A stretch of 64,000 bases of DNA from a beta proteobacterium MWH-UniP1 (GCA_036362785.1 CP143625.1:1427401-1491400); one strand, 5' to 3'. Positions 1-8,873 are shown, numbered from the stretch's first letter. Notes: generated from the sequence alone by a model not told the origin. Made by a program: numbers and translations.

Positions 1-611
1 CGGACTTCTTCCACGGTCACGCCCGGTGCCAGTTCACGTAATTCCAAACCCTTAATCGTGACCGACAACACACACAGGTCTGTCACGATCTCGTTGACCA
101 CACCCACGCCAGTTAATGGCAGGGTACAGGCCGGCAAAATCTTTAAGTCTTCCGAGCCATCTTTTTTCTTGGCGGTGTGTTCCATCAGTACGACCACACG
201 ATCCACACCAGCCACCAGGTCCATTGCACCGCCCATGCCCTTGACCATCTTGCCCGGGATCATCCAGTTGGCCAGATCGCCTTTTTCCGAAACCTGCATG
301 GCGCCCAGAATCGCCAGATTGATGTGGCCGCCACGGATCATGGCAAAGGAATCGGCGCTCGAGAAAATCGAAGAGCCCTTCAACGTGGTGACAGTTTGTT
401 TGCCCGCATTGATCAGGTCGGGATTCACTTCTTTTTCAGTGGGAAAGGGGCCAATGCCCAGCAATCCGTTTTCAGACTGTAGCCAGACTTCCATGCCATC
501 GGGCACGTAGTTGGCCACCAGTGTTGGCAGGCCAATGCCCAGGTTCACATAAAACCCATCGCGCAATTCTTTGGCCGCGCGGGCTGCCATTTCTTCACGG
601 GTCCAGGCCAT
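1..611 (-). CDS. scoB: 3-oxoacid CoA-transferase subunit B (partial, C-terminus beyond window)
   Basis: Second subunit of succinyl-CoA:3-ketoacid CoA-transferase, which moves CoA between succinyl-CoA and acetoacetate in ketone-body and polyhydroxybutyrate use. I translated it by hand from the minus strand. It begins [19 protein letters not shown] and contains [12 protein letters not shown] near residue 46, where the Glu of SENG is the family's catalytic, CoA-thioester-forming residue. About 203 codons are present and the frame is still open at base 1, so only the last few residues are missing relative to a usual length of 210-220. Its ATG (609-611) shares one base with the scoA stop codon (TAATG), so the two subunits are translationally coupled. 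Confidence 0.93.
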   Translation of the reverse strand, partial: MAWTREEMAARAAKELRDGFYVNLGIGLPTLVANYVPDGMEVWLQSENGLLGIGPFPTEKEVNPDLINAGKQTVTTLKGSSIFSSADSFAMIRGGHINLAILGAMQVSEKGDLANWMIPGKMVKGMGGAMDLVAGVDRVVVLMEHTAKKKDGSEDLKILPACTLPLTGVGVVNEIVTDLCVLSVTIKGLELRELAPGVTVEEV

Positions 612-1303
612 TATCGCGTCGTCCTGTTCTCAATGTATTTCGCAGGATTTTTGTTCACGACGATGCGTTTTACAAAAATGCCTGGGGTATGGATCTCGTC
701 GGGATGGAGTTCGCCGTTTTCAACCAGCTCTTCCACTTCCACAATGGTCATGCGCGAAGCCATGGCCACATTCGGGTTGAAATTGCGTGCGGTTAGGTTG
801 TAGACCAGGTTGCCGGAGCGGTCGGCCTTTTGGGCCTTGACCAGCGAGATATCGGCAAAAAGCGACTCTTCCATCACGTATTTCTTGCCGTGGAATTCAC
901 GAATCTCTTTGCCTTCGGAGACCACCGTGCCCACACCCGTGCGGGTGTAAAACGCAGGAATGCCGGCACCGCCAGCCCGCAGCTTTTCGGCCAGCGTGCC
1001 CTGGGGTGTGAATTCCAATTCCAGCTCACCGGATAAAAACTGCCGCTCAAATTCTTTGTTCTCACCCACATAAGACGAGATCATTTTTTTCACCTGACGG
1101 GATTCGAGCAGTAGCCCAAGGCCCTTGCCATCGACGCCCGCGTTGTTGCTGATGCAGGTCAGGTTTTTTGCGCCGTGATCACGGACCGCTAAGATCAACG
1201 CCTCGGGGATGCCACACAGACCAAAGCCACCAACGGCAATGGTCTGACCATCACGCAGCACGTCTCGCAAGGCAGAGGCGGCGTCGGGGTACACCTTGTT
1301 CAT
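611..1303 (-). CDS. scoA: 3-oxoacid CoA-transferase subunit A
   Basis: Subunit A of the same heterodimeric CoA-transferase. The 230-residue protein has the glycine-rich [13 protein letters not shown] segment near residue 25 and the family block [16 protein letters not shown] near residue 51. Length is normal for the subunit. It lies upstream of scoB and overlaps its start by one base. It is divergent from the ETF-ubiquinone oxidoreductase gene across about 50 bp, so both promoters must sit in 1304-1353. Both genes serve oxidation of acyl or branched-chain carbon, but a shared regulator is not visible. Confidence 0.95.
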   Translation of the reverse strand: MNKVYPDAASALRDVLRDGQTIAVGGFGLCGIPEALILAVRDHGAKNLTCISNNAGVDGKGLGLLLESRQVKKMISSYVGENKEFERQFLSGELELEFTPQGTLAEKLRAGGAGIPAFYTRTGVGTVVSEGKEIREFHGKKYVMEESLFADISLVKAQKADRSGNLVYNLTARNFNPNVAMASRMTIVEVEELVENGELHPDEIHTPGIFVKRIVVNKNPAKYIENRTTR

Positions 1304-1353
1304 GGACTACTCCGAAAGAGGGAGAAAAACCCTGATAGTGTAACGGCATCAGC

Positions 1354-3048
1354 ATGCATTTCTTGGAGACCGGAAAAGTGGAACAAACCCGTGAGTCAAT
1401 GGAATACGACGTTGTAGTGGTCGGTGCGGGACCGGCCGGACTGTCCGCAGGAATTCGTCTTAAGCAGTTAGCCCAGCAAAGCGGTCGGGAAATCAGCGTT
1501 TGCATCCTGGAAAAAGGTTCCGAGCCCGGCGCCCATATCCTGTCTGGGGCCATCATGGACCCACGGGCCATCAACGAGCTGCTGCCCAACTGGAAGGCCG
1601 ATGGCGCCCCCATCCATACCCCCGTCACTGAAGACCAGTTCATGCTGCTCTCCGAAACCGGGGCCACCACTTTTCCCCAGTGGGTGCTGCCGGCCTGCTT
1701 TAAAAACCACGGGAATTACGTGGTCAGCCTGTCCAATGTGACCAAGTGGCTGGCCAGCCAGGCCGAAAACCTGGGCGTGGAAATCTTCCCTGGCTTTGCC
1801 GCAGCCGAAGTGCTCTACCACGAGGACGGCCGGGTCAAGGGCGTGGCTACCGGCAATATGGGCGTGGGCAAAGACGATCAGCCCACCGGCAATTTCCAAA
1901 TGGGCATGGAGCTGCACGGCAAGTACACCCTGTTTGCTGAAGGGGCCCGGGGCCATCTGGGCAAACAGCTGATTTCCAAGTTCAAGCTTGATGCCGGCCG
2001 TGACCCACAGTCCTACGGCATTGGCCTAAAAGAGGTGTGGGAGATTGACCCCGCCAAACACAAGCCTGGCCTGGTCATTCATACCGCCGGCTGGCCGCTG
2101 GATAGCGAGACCTATGGCGGGGCTTTCCTGTACCACTTGGACAATCACCAGGTCTCGATTGGCTATGTGGTGGGCCTGGGCTACGCCAACCCCTGGCTAT
2201 CGCCCTTTGAAGAATTTCAGCGCTACAAGACCCACCCAAAAATCCGTCACTTCCTGGAGGGTGGCAAGCGCATTGGCTATGGGGCCAGGGCCATTGCCGC
2301 TGGGGGATTGAACTGCCTGCCCAAGTTCACCTTCCCGGGCGGGGCATTGATTGGATGTGACGCAGGCTTTCTCAACGCATCCCGAATCAAGGGTAGTCAT
2401 GGCGCCATCAAAAGCGGCATGCTCTGCGCGGAAGCCGTGGCCGAGGAATTGGCCAAAGACACGCCAGCTGCAGAACCCGTGGGCTATGCCACCCGGTTTG
2501 AAAAGTCCTGGCTGAAAGACGAACTCTATCGGGCCCGCAATTTCAAACCCGCCATGGCCAAGGGCCTGTGGATGGGCACACTCATCGTGGGCATTGATCA
2601 AAAGCTCTTTGGCGGCAAGGCCCCCTGGACACTTCACAACACCAAGGCCGACCACGAAACACTCAAGCCTGCCGCCCAGTGCAAACGGATTGACTATCCC
2701 AAGCCCGACGGCAAACTAACCTTTGATCGTCTGTCATCGGTGTTTTTATCGGGCACATCCCATGAAGAGAATCAGCCCGCGCACCTAACACTTAAAAATG
2801 CAGCAGTGCCCGTTGCAACCAACTTAACGCAGTTTGCAGGGCCGGAGAGCCGCTACTGCCCTGCGGGTGTCTACGAGTATTTAGACGCTGCTGGCAACCC
2901 CACAGTGGAGCCCGTTGATGGCGCACGGTTACAGATCAATGCACAGAACTGCGTGCACTGTAAGACCTGTGACATCAAAGACCCCACCCAAAATATTGTC
3001 TGGGTCACGCCCGAGGGGGGTGGCGGCCCGAACTACACGGGAACTTAA
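1354..3048 (+). CDS. Electron transfer flavoprotein-ubiquinone oxidoreductase
   Basis: Membrane-associated iron-sulfur flavoprotein that passes electrons from ETF (fed by acyl-CoA dehydrogenases) to ubiquinone. The 564-residue chain has an N-terminal FAD motif (VVVVGAGPAGLSAGIRLKQL, about residues 20-39) and a C-terminal [4Fe-4S] ferredoxin-like domain with Cys in YCPAGVYEY and NCVHCKTCDIKDP. Length fits the family (about 550-565). I kept the ATG at 1354 because RESMEYDVV just before the FAD motif is conserved in relatives; the ATG at 1399 would cut it off. Neither start has a strong ribosome site. A tautomerase gene follows 13 bp downstream. Confidence 0.95.
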   Translation: MHFLETGKVEQTRESMEYDVVVVGAGPAGLSAGIRLKQLAQQSGREISVCILEKGSEPGAHILSGAIMDPRAINELLPNWKADGAPIHTPVTEDQFMLLSETGATTFPQWVLPACFKNHGNYVVSLSNVTKWLASQAENLGVEIFPGFAAAEVLYHEDGRVKGVATGNMGVGKDDQPTGNFQMGMELHGKYTLFAEGARGHLGKQLISKFKLDAGRDPQSYGIGLKEVWEIDPAKHKPGLVIHTAGWPLDSETYGGAFLYHLDNHQVSIGYVVGLGYANPWLSPFEEFQRYKTHPKIRHFLEGGKRIGYGARAIAAGGLNCLPKFTFPGGALIGCDAGFLNASRIKGSHGAIKSGMLCAEAVAEELAKDTPAAEPVGYATRFEKSWLKDELYRARNFKPAMAKGLWMGTLIVGIDQKLFGGKAPWTLHNTKADHETLKPAAQCKRIDYPKPDGKLTFDRLSSVFLSGTSHEENQPAHLTLKNAAVPVATNLTQFAGPESRYCPAGVYEYLDAAGNPTVEPVDGARLQINAQNCVHCKTCDIKDPTQNIVWVTPEGGGGPNYTGT

Positions 3049-3061
3049 TTAAGGAGAAATC

Positions 3062-3250
3062 ATGCCCACCATTCGTGTTGAATTTTTTGAAGGCCGCACT
3101 GAAGAACAAAAACGTGCCTATGCCAAGGCCCTGACCGAGGCGACGGTAAACACCCTTGGCGGCAGCCCTGAATCCGTCGACATCCTGTTTTACGACATCA
3201 AGAAATCTGACTGGGCCACCGGTGGTGTGTTGTGGAGTGACAAGAAATAA
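3062..3250 (+). CDS. 4-oxalocrotonate tautomerase family protein
   Basis: Small tautomerase-fold protein of 62 residues, the usual monomer size for 4-oxalocrotonate tautomerase, which works as a hexamer. After removal of Met the N-terminus is Pro, the catalytic base of the superfamily, followed by TIRVEFFEGRTEEQKRAYAK. A clear ribosome site (aaggag, 3051-3056) fixes the start. The C-terminal half (SVDILFYDIKKSDWATGG) keeps the late aromatic and glycine positions of the family. It follows the ETF-QO gene by 13 bp and is probably cotranscribed with it. The substrate cannot be told, since no meta-cleavage pathway genes are nearby. Confidence 0.85.
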   Translation: MPTIRVEFFEGRTEEQKRAYAKALTEATVNTLGGSPESVDILFYDIKKSDWATGGVLWSDKK

Positions 3251-3310
3251 TTTGTCTGAACACTTTGCTTTTACTGAGTCCTGCGCTGATCGACCATTCG
3301 GGTACGGGCC

Positions 3311-4012
3311 TTGATTTACGGCATTACTGACCTCACCACATTTATTCTCGGCACGATCTTTATCGTGCTGTTGCCCGGCCCCAACTCCCTGTATGTCATG
3401 ACACTGGCATCGCGCCACGGTGTCGCGGCAGGCTATTGGGGCTCGGCGGGGATTTTTGCAGGTGACACCATATTGATGGTGCTGGCTGCCACGGGCGCTG
3501 CATCAGCACTCTACGCATCGCCCGCCGTTTTCACCGGCTTAAAAATCGCCGGGGCCGCGTATCTGGCCTGGATTGGCATTGGCTTAATTCGCGAGGCCAT
3601 GCACACATGGCGTTTGCGCCGCAGCCAAAAACGCCCGCAGGTACCAGGCACGGTGTCAGACACGGTGTCAGACACCGTGTCTGACACCTTACGCGATAGC
3701 AGCGGGAAAAAACTCGACTTCTCCCATCCCTTTCGCACCGCCTTGGTGATCAGCCTGCTCAACCCCAAGGCGATTATGTTTTTTGTGTCCTTTTTTATTC
3801 AGTTTGTTGACCCGCAATACCCTTACCCAGGGTTAACGTTTTTTATTCTGGGCGTTATTGTTCAAGTCGCAAGCCTGCTGTATTTGAGCGCATTAATTTT
3901 CGGCGGCGCTTATCTGACCTTGGCGTTTCGTCAGCGCCCCTTGCTATCTTCCATCAGCATTAGTGCAGTGGGACTACTGTTTATTGGGTTTGCGATAAAG
4001 CTCTTACGCTAA
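3311..4012 (+). CDS. LysE/RhtB family amino-acid exporter with a VSDT-repeat insertion
   Basis: Inner-membrane exporter of the LysE/RhtB/LeuE family, about 233 residues and six predicted helices. The N-terminus carries the family signature LGTIFIVLLPGPNSLYVMTL, and a later helix has NPKAIMFFVSFFIQF. The start is TTG at 3311. The frame is closed by TGA at 3287, and no ATG or GTG lies between, so a TTG start is the best reading. The cytoplasmic loop after helix 3 contains a 12-bp tandem repeat (3651-3688) encoding TVSDTVSDTVSDT, which is absent from typical relatives and looks like an insertion. The exported substrate is unknown. Confidence 0.85.
   Translation: MIYGITDLTTFILGTIFIVLLPGPNSLYVMTLASRHGVAAGYWGSAGIFAGDTILMVLAATGAASALYASPAVFTGLKIAGAAYLAWIGIGLIREAMHTWRLRRSQKRPQVPGTVSDTVSDTVSDTLRDSSGKKLDFSHPFRTALVISLLNPKAIMFFVSFFIQFVDPQYPYPGLTFFILGVIVQVASLLYLSALIFGGAYLTLAFRQRPLLSSISISAVGLLFIGFAIKLLR
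3651..3688 (+). repeat. Three tandem 12-bp units of the GTGTCWGACAC near-palindrome
   Basis: Three back-to-back 12-bp units (cggtgtcagaca, cggtgtcagaca, ccgtgtctgaca) lie in frame inside the LysE-family gene and encode repeated Val-Ser-Asp-Thr. The same 13-bp word occurs in folC, truA and the flavoprotein gene near 55.7 kb. Confidence 0.9.
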
Positions 4013-4035
4013 GGCTTACGCCAACCCGAACAACA

Positions 4036-5031
4036 TCAATCCGTCAGCTGCGCTTCATTGCGGGCCACCGCAAACAGGGTGCGGCCAAAGAGCCACAGAA
4101 TTAAAGCCGTGGCAAAGATCACCATCACCACCGACAGGCCTTGCACAAAGGCGCTCGGCACAAATTGTGCGTAAACCAAGGTGGCCGTTGTAAATGCGGC
4201 TGTTGGAAATGACAGGGCCCACCAAGACAAATAAAACGGTAGTCTCACAAAGCGCGGAATTTGTATCGCCAAAAAGAGCGCAAAGAAAATGGCAATGCCA
4301 TAAAAAATATGGCCACCTGCATCCAATAGGCCCACACCAGGGTGTTGGCCTGTTAACTGCAACCACGACAAAAAGCTCACCGAAGGTGGCGCCAATAAAA
4401 TACACAGGGTGGGGATCATGCGCTCAGGTAATGCCGGCTGCACGAACAGCAGGCGGTTTAAGACCAAGGTCAACAGCACTACCCAAAACAGAATGCCCAC
4501 GGCAAAGAACCACCACGAGACCTCTAAGAAACCGAGCCGCACACCGGCGAGCGGCAAAATCACATTGCCCACTGCTGGAATGAACCAAGGCGGCGTGGCA
4601 TGGGCCGCCTGCAGGCTCTCACGGTGGACCCAGGCATTGAGCATCATGGTCATGGCCACCACCTGCAACACCGCGCCCACGACCCAGATCGGCATGGCCA
4701 GCGGCGCAAAGGCCCCAAGTGCCACGGCGGCCAAAAGTGCAAAGGAAATGGACACCGCCGCAAAAAAAGATGACTTCACCGGGTGCTGCCATTCACTGTA
4801 GACATGTTGGTGATTGGCCGCCCACTTCTTGATGTAGAGCGCTAGCAACACGATAAACACCAATGCCGTCAGCACGGCCAAGGCCAGCGCAACAGGCTCG
4901 GCCACCCCAGGCAACCACTCCAAGACGGCCACCCTGCCCCAGATCAGGGTCAGGCCAGACAGGCCCATGACCATGGCAAAGGCCGAGATGGGAAGCTCGT
5001 GGATAAATGGGTTTTTGCTTGGGGAAGACAT
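4036..5031 (-). CDS. SLAC1/TDT family anion channel or carrier
   Basis: Integral membrane protein of 331 residues with about ten hydrophobic segments, resembling the SLAC1/TehA (TDT) family of anion channels and C4-dicarboxylate or tellurite-resistance carriers. The opening FIHELPISAFAMVMGLSGL matches the family's first helix, in which Phe residues gate the pore. The ATG at 5031 is the only sensible start. It is convergent with the LysE-family gene (24-bp gap) and divergent from lexA, with about 120 bp between. The transported ion is not identifiable from sequence alone. Confidence 0.82.
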   Translation of the reverse strand: MSSPSKNPFIHELPISAFAMVMGLSGLTLIWGRVAVLEWLPGVAEPVALALAVLTALVFIVLLALYIKKWAANHQHVYSEWQHPVKSSFFAAVSISFALLAAVALGAFAPLAMPIWVVGAVLQVVAMTMMLNAWVHRESLQAAHATPPWFIPAVGNVILPLAGVRLGFLEVSWWFFAVGILFWVVLLTLVLNRLLFVQPALPERMIPTLCILLAPPSVSFLSWLQLTGQHPGVGLLDAGGHIFYGIAIFFALFLAIQIPRFVRLPFYLSWWALSFPTAAFTTATLVYAQFVPSAFVQGLSVVMVIFATALILWLFGRTLFAVARNEAQLTD

Positions 5032-5083
5032 GTTTTAAGCCTTAAAAGTTACTTTTTAACGACAGCCGCACTTGAAATAGCAG

Positions 5084-5132
5084 CCAGGCTTGCAGTTTAG
5101 CGCCGAAAGAAGTACTGTACTTTTATTCACTG
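5084..5132 (+). promoter_or_regulatory. lexA promoter with LexA-box-like operator
   Basis: A -35-like TTGCAG (5090-5095) is followed after 17 bp by a -10-like TACTGT (5113-5118). That -10 begins a 20-bp LexA-box-like sequence, TACTGTACTTTTATTCACTG (5113-5132), which matches the E. coli consensus at about 14 of 20 positions. A LexA box over the -10 element is the usual autorepression layout. Positions 5084-5120 are nearly the same as 6596-6632 in front of imuA. Confidence 0.7.
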
Positions 5133-5153
5133 TAATTTCATTCAGGCCCACTC

Positions 5154-5852
5154 ATGAAAGACCTAACCGCTCGCCAGCAAGAAATTCTGAATCTGATTCG
5201 GCGCCACATTGAAGAGACTGGCTTCCCACCCACCCGGATGGACATCTGCCAGGCCCTTGGCTTTAAGTCCCCCAATGCCGCCGAAGAGCACCTAAAGGCC
5301 TTGGCCCGCAAAGGCGTCATCACCCTGACATCGGGGGCCTCCCGCGGCATTCGGCTAACCGGTGAAACCGTCACCTCCCGAAAACCCAGCAGCAAAGAAT
5401 CGGGAATCAAGGGGGCATTGCAGCGGGCCCGTGAAATGGCCAGCGACATGGTGAGCATTCCCTTGGTGGGTCGGGTTGCTGCCGGCCAACCCATCTTGGC
5501 CCAAGAACATGTGGAAGCCAGCTATGCCATTGACCCCGCACTGTTTGCCCAGGCGCCCGACTACTTTCTGAAAGTCCGCGGCATGAGCATGCGGGATGCT
5601 GGCATTTTGGAAGACGATTTATTGGCTGTGAAAAAACTTCCTGGCGGCGTGAACGACGCCCGCAATGGCCAGATCGTGGTGGCCCGCCTGCAAGACGATG
5701 TCACCGTGAAGCGTTTTAAGCGTGACGGCCAGCAGATTTTTTTGCTGCCCGAAAACCCAGACTTCAAGCCGATTGTGGTTACCCCCGACGATGACTTTGC
5801 CATCGAGGGCTTGGGCGTTGGCGTAATTCGTAATCCGAAGTTGCTGTCGTAA
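5154..5852 (+). CDS. lexA: SOS repressor LexA
   Basis: Repressor of the DNA-damage response that cleaves itself when RecA filaments form. The 232-residue protein has an N-terminal winged-helix domain ([16 protein letters not shown], then [19 protein letters not shown]), the cleavage bond Ala110-Gly111 in [10 protein letters not shown], and the catalytic dyad Ser145 (RGMSMRD) and Lys186 (VTVKRFK). It is longer than E. coli LexA (202), mainly through the interdomain linker (residues 70-100), as in other betaproteobacteria. Its promoter carries a LexA-box-like site. It is convergent with a toxin gene 14 bp away and about 0.8 kb from imuA, a likely target. Confidence 0.97.
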   Translation: MKDLTARQQEILNLIRRHIEETGFPPTRMDICQALGFKSPNAAEEHLKALARKGVITLTSGASRGIRLTGETVTSRKPSSKESGIKGALQRAREMASDMVSIPLVGRVAAGQPILAQEHVEASYAIDPALFAQAPDYFLKVRGMSMRDAGILEDDLLAVKKLPGGVNDARNGQIVVARLQDDVTVKRFKRDGQQIFLLPENPDFKPIVVTPDDDFAIEGLGVGVIRNPKLLS

Positions 5853-5866
5853 TAAAAGCAAACGCC

Positions 5867-6196
5867 CTATTTAAAAAGCTCTGAGTGCGTTCCTATACGT
5901 GCGAAAACGAGCCTTTCGACTTTAGATTCATGTGCGATTTTATAAATCAGTAAAAAATCGCCCCCAATATGGCACTCTCGGTAATCACTGTACTCACCCT
6001 GTAAAGGGTGGTCTCTCCACTCTGGGCCAAGCAGCTCACCCCCAATCAAAAGCATCATGACCGCTTTTGCACGCGAAAGATCATATCTACCAGACTGAGT
6101 AAGCCGCTCCCAATCTTTTAGAAACTGACTTGTTTTGAGAACGTCGCGCGGGGGTTTATCGCGCTTTCCGTTTTGATTGGGTCTCAAGCTCTTCAA
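5867..6196 (-). CDS. YafQ-type mRNA interferase toxin
   Basis: RelE-superfamily toxin, probably a ribosome-dependent mRNA endonuclease. The 109-residue protein has the YafQ pattern RDHPLQGEYSDYRECHIGGD (about residues 61-80), then FLLIYKI and C-terminal RIGTHSELFK, placing the His and Asp residues that YafQ uses for catalysis. It is slightly longer than E. coli YafQ (92) because the ATG at 6196 lies 41 bp inside the antitoxin gene; a later non-ATG start is possible. The antitoxin is upstream in the same operon. The pair sits between lexA and imuA, both probably LexA-controlled. Confidence 0.88.
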   Translation of the reverse strand: MKSLRPNQNGKRDKPPRDVLKTSQFLKDWERLTQSGRYDLSRAKAVMMLLIGGELLGPEWRDHPLQGEYSDYRECHIGGDFLLIYKIAHESKVERLVFARIGTHSELFK

Positions 6197-6464
6197 AAAA
6201 TACTCGCGGTGTTTGCCCCCGTTTGCCAGATTTTGCTAATTGACGGCCTTCTTGAAGCGCTGCAACAGTTGTCGCGTTTGGCGCCTTGACCTTGAAAGGT
6301 AAACCACGTTGCGAAACAACTTGGCGCAAAAACAAACGAACCGCATCAGAAATATTGAGCCCACAATCGGCGAGCACAGCCGTCGCTTCATTTTTTAATT
6401 GTGGTGATATCCGAGTGCGGACTTCAGCGGTCATATTTTTACTATCAGCGGTAACAGGGATCAT
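6156..6464 (-). CDS. RelB/DinJ family antitoxin
   Basis: Antitoxin of the YafQ-type toxin downstream. The 102-residue protein has the ribbon-helix-helix start MTAEVRTRISPQLKNEATAV and the DinJ/RelB core GLNISDAVRLFLRQVVSQRG, giving DNA binding and dimerisation; the C-terminal half would wrap the toxin. The ATG at 6464 adds ten residues before MTAEVR, so the second Met is a fair alternative start. The genes overlap by 41 bp, normal for such pairs. The operon promoter and autoregulated operator should lie in 6465-6595, where ttccgg occurs twice (about 6505-6520). Confidence 0.88.
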   Translation of the reverse strand: MIPVTADSKNMTAEVRTRISPQLKNEATAVLADCGLNISDAVRLFLRQVVSQRGLPFKVKAPNATTVAALQEGRQLAKSGKRGQTPRVFFEELETQSKRKAR

Positions 6465-6595
6465 GGTGGACTCCGTTTGTAGCTACATTGACGGAGTATA
6501 TTGTTCCGGATTCTTCCGGGAAATGCTTTAAAAATCTTAGAGATCCCGGACCCGTCCAACCATCAACCAAGCGCCGTAGACCGAATCTATCCCCC

Positions 6596-6644
6596 CCAGG
6601 CTTGCAGTCTTAGGCTGAAAGAAGTACTGTACGCATATTCAGTA
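6596..6644 (+). promoter_or_regulatory. imuA promoter with LexA box
   Basis: -35-like TTGCAG (6602-6607), a 17-bp spacer and -10-like TACTGT (6625-6630). The 20-bp site TACTGTACGCATATTCAGTA (6625-6644) matches the E. coli LexA consensus at about 16 of 20 positions. The flanks at 6596-6608 and 6617-6632 are identical to the lexA promoter, with the same spacing. Confidence 0.8.
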
Positions 6645-6660
6645 CTTTCGATAGCCAACC

Positions 6661-7473
6661 ATGCAAACCATCACCACCCCCCATCCCGCCGTCTGGCGCG
6701 GCCAAGCCATCCAGGCCCAGGCCAGTACTGGCGTGAGCAGCAGCTTTCGTCTTTTAGACCGGGAACTCCCGGGCAATGGCTGGCCACGTGGCTGTCTGAC
6801 CGAACTGCTGGTCCAATCCATGGGCATTGGCGAGCTGCGCTTTCTGGCCCCCACCCTGCGGGCGCTCACCCAGGCCGGTAAACACATTGTTCTGCTCGCC
6901 CCACCCCACACGCCTTACGCCCCCGCCTTTGCAGCCATGGGCATCGATCACAGCAAGATCCTGGTGGTCCACGCCAATCGGCCAGTCGATCGGCTCTGGG
7001 CAGTAGAACAGGCCATCAAAAGCAATTCTTTTGGTGCACTGATTACCTGGCTGGATCACAGCACCGGCCCGCACGCCACCCCGGTGAAACCGGAACTCAT
7101 TCGTCGACTGCAATTGGCAGCCGCCAGCACACAGGGGCTGACCTTTGTATTTCGGCCATTTGATGCCCAACACCATGCATCGCCAGCGCCACTGCGTTTA
7201 TTGCTGCTGCCACGTCGCTACCCCGGCCTAGCGGTGCAGATCATCAAGCGCCGTGGGCCAGTCATGTCGGCACCAATCGACATCGCCATTCCTATTCCTG
7301 GGGTTGGACTGCGGCCACTCGAAGACCGCGAGGCCATCATCGCTGCGCCTGCCGCAGCACCGACCACCAACATTAGCCGTCATCATGCTGTGGATCGCAT
7401 GCGTTATTCCTCGTCGTTACCGGGCGCCATTTCACCAGCCGCTTCCGTTAACGGTTCGGCAGCACGCAACTGA
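6661..7473 (+). CDS. imuA: Translesion synthesis-associated protein ImuA
   Basis: First gene of the damage-inducible mutagenesis cassette. ImuA is a RecA-like protein that helps bring ImuB and DnaE2 to stalled forks. The 270-residue chain opens with VWRGQAIQAQASTGVSSSF and shows the RecA-fold block LTELLVQSMGIGELRFLAPT and then HIVLLAPPHTPYAPAFAAMG. The ATG at 6661 lies 17 bp after the LexA box. The end overlaps imuB by 89 bp in another frame. The C-terminal 50 residues (rich in Ala, Pro and Ser) are poorly conserved. Regulation by LexA is inferred from the promoter. Confidence 0.9.
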   Translation: MQTITTPHPAVWRGQAIQAQASTGVSSSFRLLDRELPGNGWPRGCLTELLVQSMGIGELRFLAPTLRALTQAGKHIVLLAPPHTPYAPAFAAMGIDHSKILVVHANRPVDRLWAVEQAIKSNSFGALITWLDHSTGPHATPVKPELIRRLQLAAASTQGLTFVFRPFDAQHHASPAPLRLLLLPRRYPGLAVQIIKRRGPVMSAPIDIAIPIPGVGLRPLEDREAIIAAPAAAPTTNISRHHAVDRMRYSSSLPGAISPAASVNGSAARN

Positions 7474-8833
7474 GTCCTGTGGCCAGGTCGTGGCACGCAT
7501 GGCCCAATGGGCCCTGCAGTTCACGCCCTGCGTGACCACGCATGACCAACATCACACGCTGCTCTTGGAAGTCGCCGCTAGCCTGCGGCTATGGGGTGGC
7601 CATGCTGCGCTTCTTACTCGTTTAACCCAGGGTTGGCGCGACTTCGGCTGGCTGCCCCCAGACACAGTCACGATGGCATGCGGCCCCACGGCACGTTATG
7701 CCCAGTGGTTAGCAATCTATGGCGCTGAACTTGACCACCCCCCTGAGCTCATGCCGGTTGTGGTGTCAGGCACCTCGCTCTTATCGCCACTACCAGTTTC
7801 AGTCATCGAAGAATTACAGCCCCACTTAGATGTCTTGGCCCGAATGGGGGTTCGCACAATTGGACAGCTCAACAAACTGCCGCGTGGCGGCATGACACGG
7901 CGATTCGGCAAAACGATTTTGCATGTCTTGGATCAGGCGTATGGAAAAGCACCCGATACCCGTCTATGGCTAAAGAGTGCCGAGCACTTTTCAGTGCGCC
8001 GTGAGTTATCTGCACGTGCAGACAACACCGCATTGATTGAGCAGGCTGCATCCCGCTGCCTGCACGAACTTGCAGCCTGGCTTACCGCACGTCAGCTGGG
8101 CGCCAAAGAGATCGCCCTTACACTGCATCACGACAACCCGCCACCCACACCACTGCCACTTCGGTTTGCCAGCCCCACACGGGACATCACACGGTTTCAA
8201 CGGCTACTCAGTGAGCGGCTTGCTCGCTTTCAGGTGAATCAGCCTGTCTATGAGATTGAACTGCACGCCAACACTACCGAATCACTTGCCCATACGACCA
8301 AAGATTTTCTAGGGGGCGGTGCGTCTGAAAAAGAAGACCTGCAGATTCTGATTGAGCGTTTGGAAGCACGGCTTGGCCCAGAACAAGTGCAACGTTTGTG
8401 CGTACTCGATGAACATCGGCCAGAGCAATCCGTCGCACTGCAGGCAGTCGCTGATCAAACTAGCGAATCTAAGACGTCTTACTCGCGACAATCAGCCCAA
8501 CCGCTCTCTGCAGTCAAATCTTCAAATTCGCTACCTTCAGCGCCACTCACTGCAACTCTATTGGCCCAGGAGCCTTTTCACTTAAGTAGCCACCGGCCAA
8601 GCTGGTTGCTCAATCCGCCCATACCACTGCGCATCCAGGGCCATCGGCCCCATTACCAGGGGCCACTGCAACTACTCTGCGGCCCAGAGCGTATCGAAGC
8701 GGGCTGGTGGGATGACAGCCCGAACGGCCCGACACAGCGAGACTACTTCGTTGCCCGCACCACACAAGAGGCCATGGTCTGGGTTTTTCGCACGCCTGCC
8801 CATGAGTGGTATCTGCATGGATTTTTTAGCTGA
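7385..8833 (+). CDS. imuB: Inactive Y-family polymerase homologue ImuB
   Basis: Adaptor protein of the ImuA-ImuB-DnaE2 mutasome, related to Y-family polymerases but without their catalytic acids. I chose the ATG at 7385 because it gives the family opening MLWIACVIPRRY; the frame stays open upstream to 7253, but that stretch reads as noise. The resulting protein has 482 residues. The palm segment HTLLLEVAASLRLWGG has lost the acidic SxDE motif, as is normal for ImuB. Helix-hairpin-helix material follows (LDVLARMGVRTIGQLNKLPRGG), then a little-finger domain and a C-terminal tail. It overlaps imuA by 89 bp and leads dnaE2 by 40 bp. Confidence 0.9.
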   Translation: MLWIACVIPRRYRAPFHQPLPLTVRQHATESCGQVVARMAQWALQFTPCVTTHDQHHTLLLEVAASLRLWGGHAALLTRLTQGWRDFGWLPPDTVTMACGPTARYAQWLAIYGAELDHPPELMPVVVSGTSLLSPLPVSVIEELQPHLDVLARMGVRTIGQLNKLPRGGMTRRFGKTILHVLDQAYGKAPDTRLWLKSAEHFSVRRELSARADNTALIEQAASRCLHELAAWLTARQLGAKEIALTLHHDNPPPTPLPLRFASPTRDITRFQRLLSERLARFQVNQPVYEIELHANTTESLAHTTKDFLGGGASEKEDLQILIERLEARLGPEQVQRLCVLDEHRPEQSVALQAVADQTSESKTSYSRQSAQPLSAVKSSNSLPSAPLTATLLAQEPFHLSSHRPSWLLNPPIPLRIQGHRPHYQGPLQLLCGPERIEAGWWDDSPNGPTQRDYFVARTTQEAMVWVFRTPAHEWYLHGFFS

Positions 8834-8873
8834 CCGTTTTTATACGCGGATATCCAACAGGGTTTGCTAATCC

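Noticed and set aside
6505..6520. Second LexA box before the antitoxin gene
   Set aside because: The ttccgg repeats lack CTGT-N8-ACAG spacing; more likely an antitoxin operator, if anything.
7253..7384. Longer N-terminus for ImuB (open frame from 7253)
   Set aside because: The extra residues overlap imuA in another frame and do not resemble ImuB; the family opening MLWIA begins at 7385.
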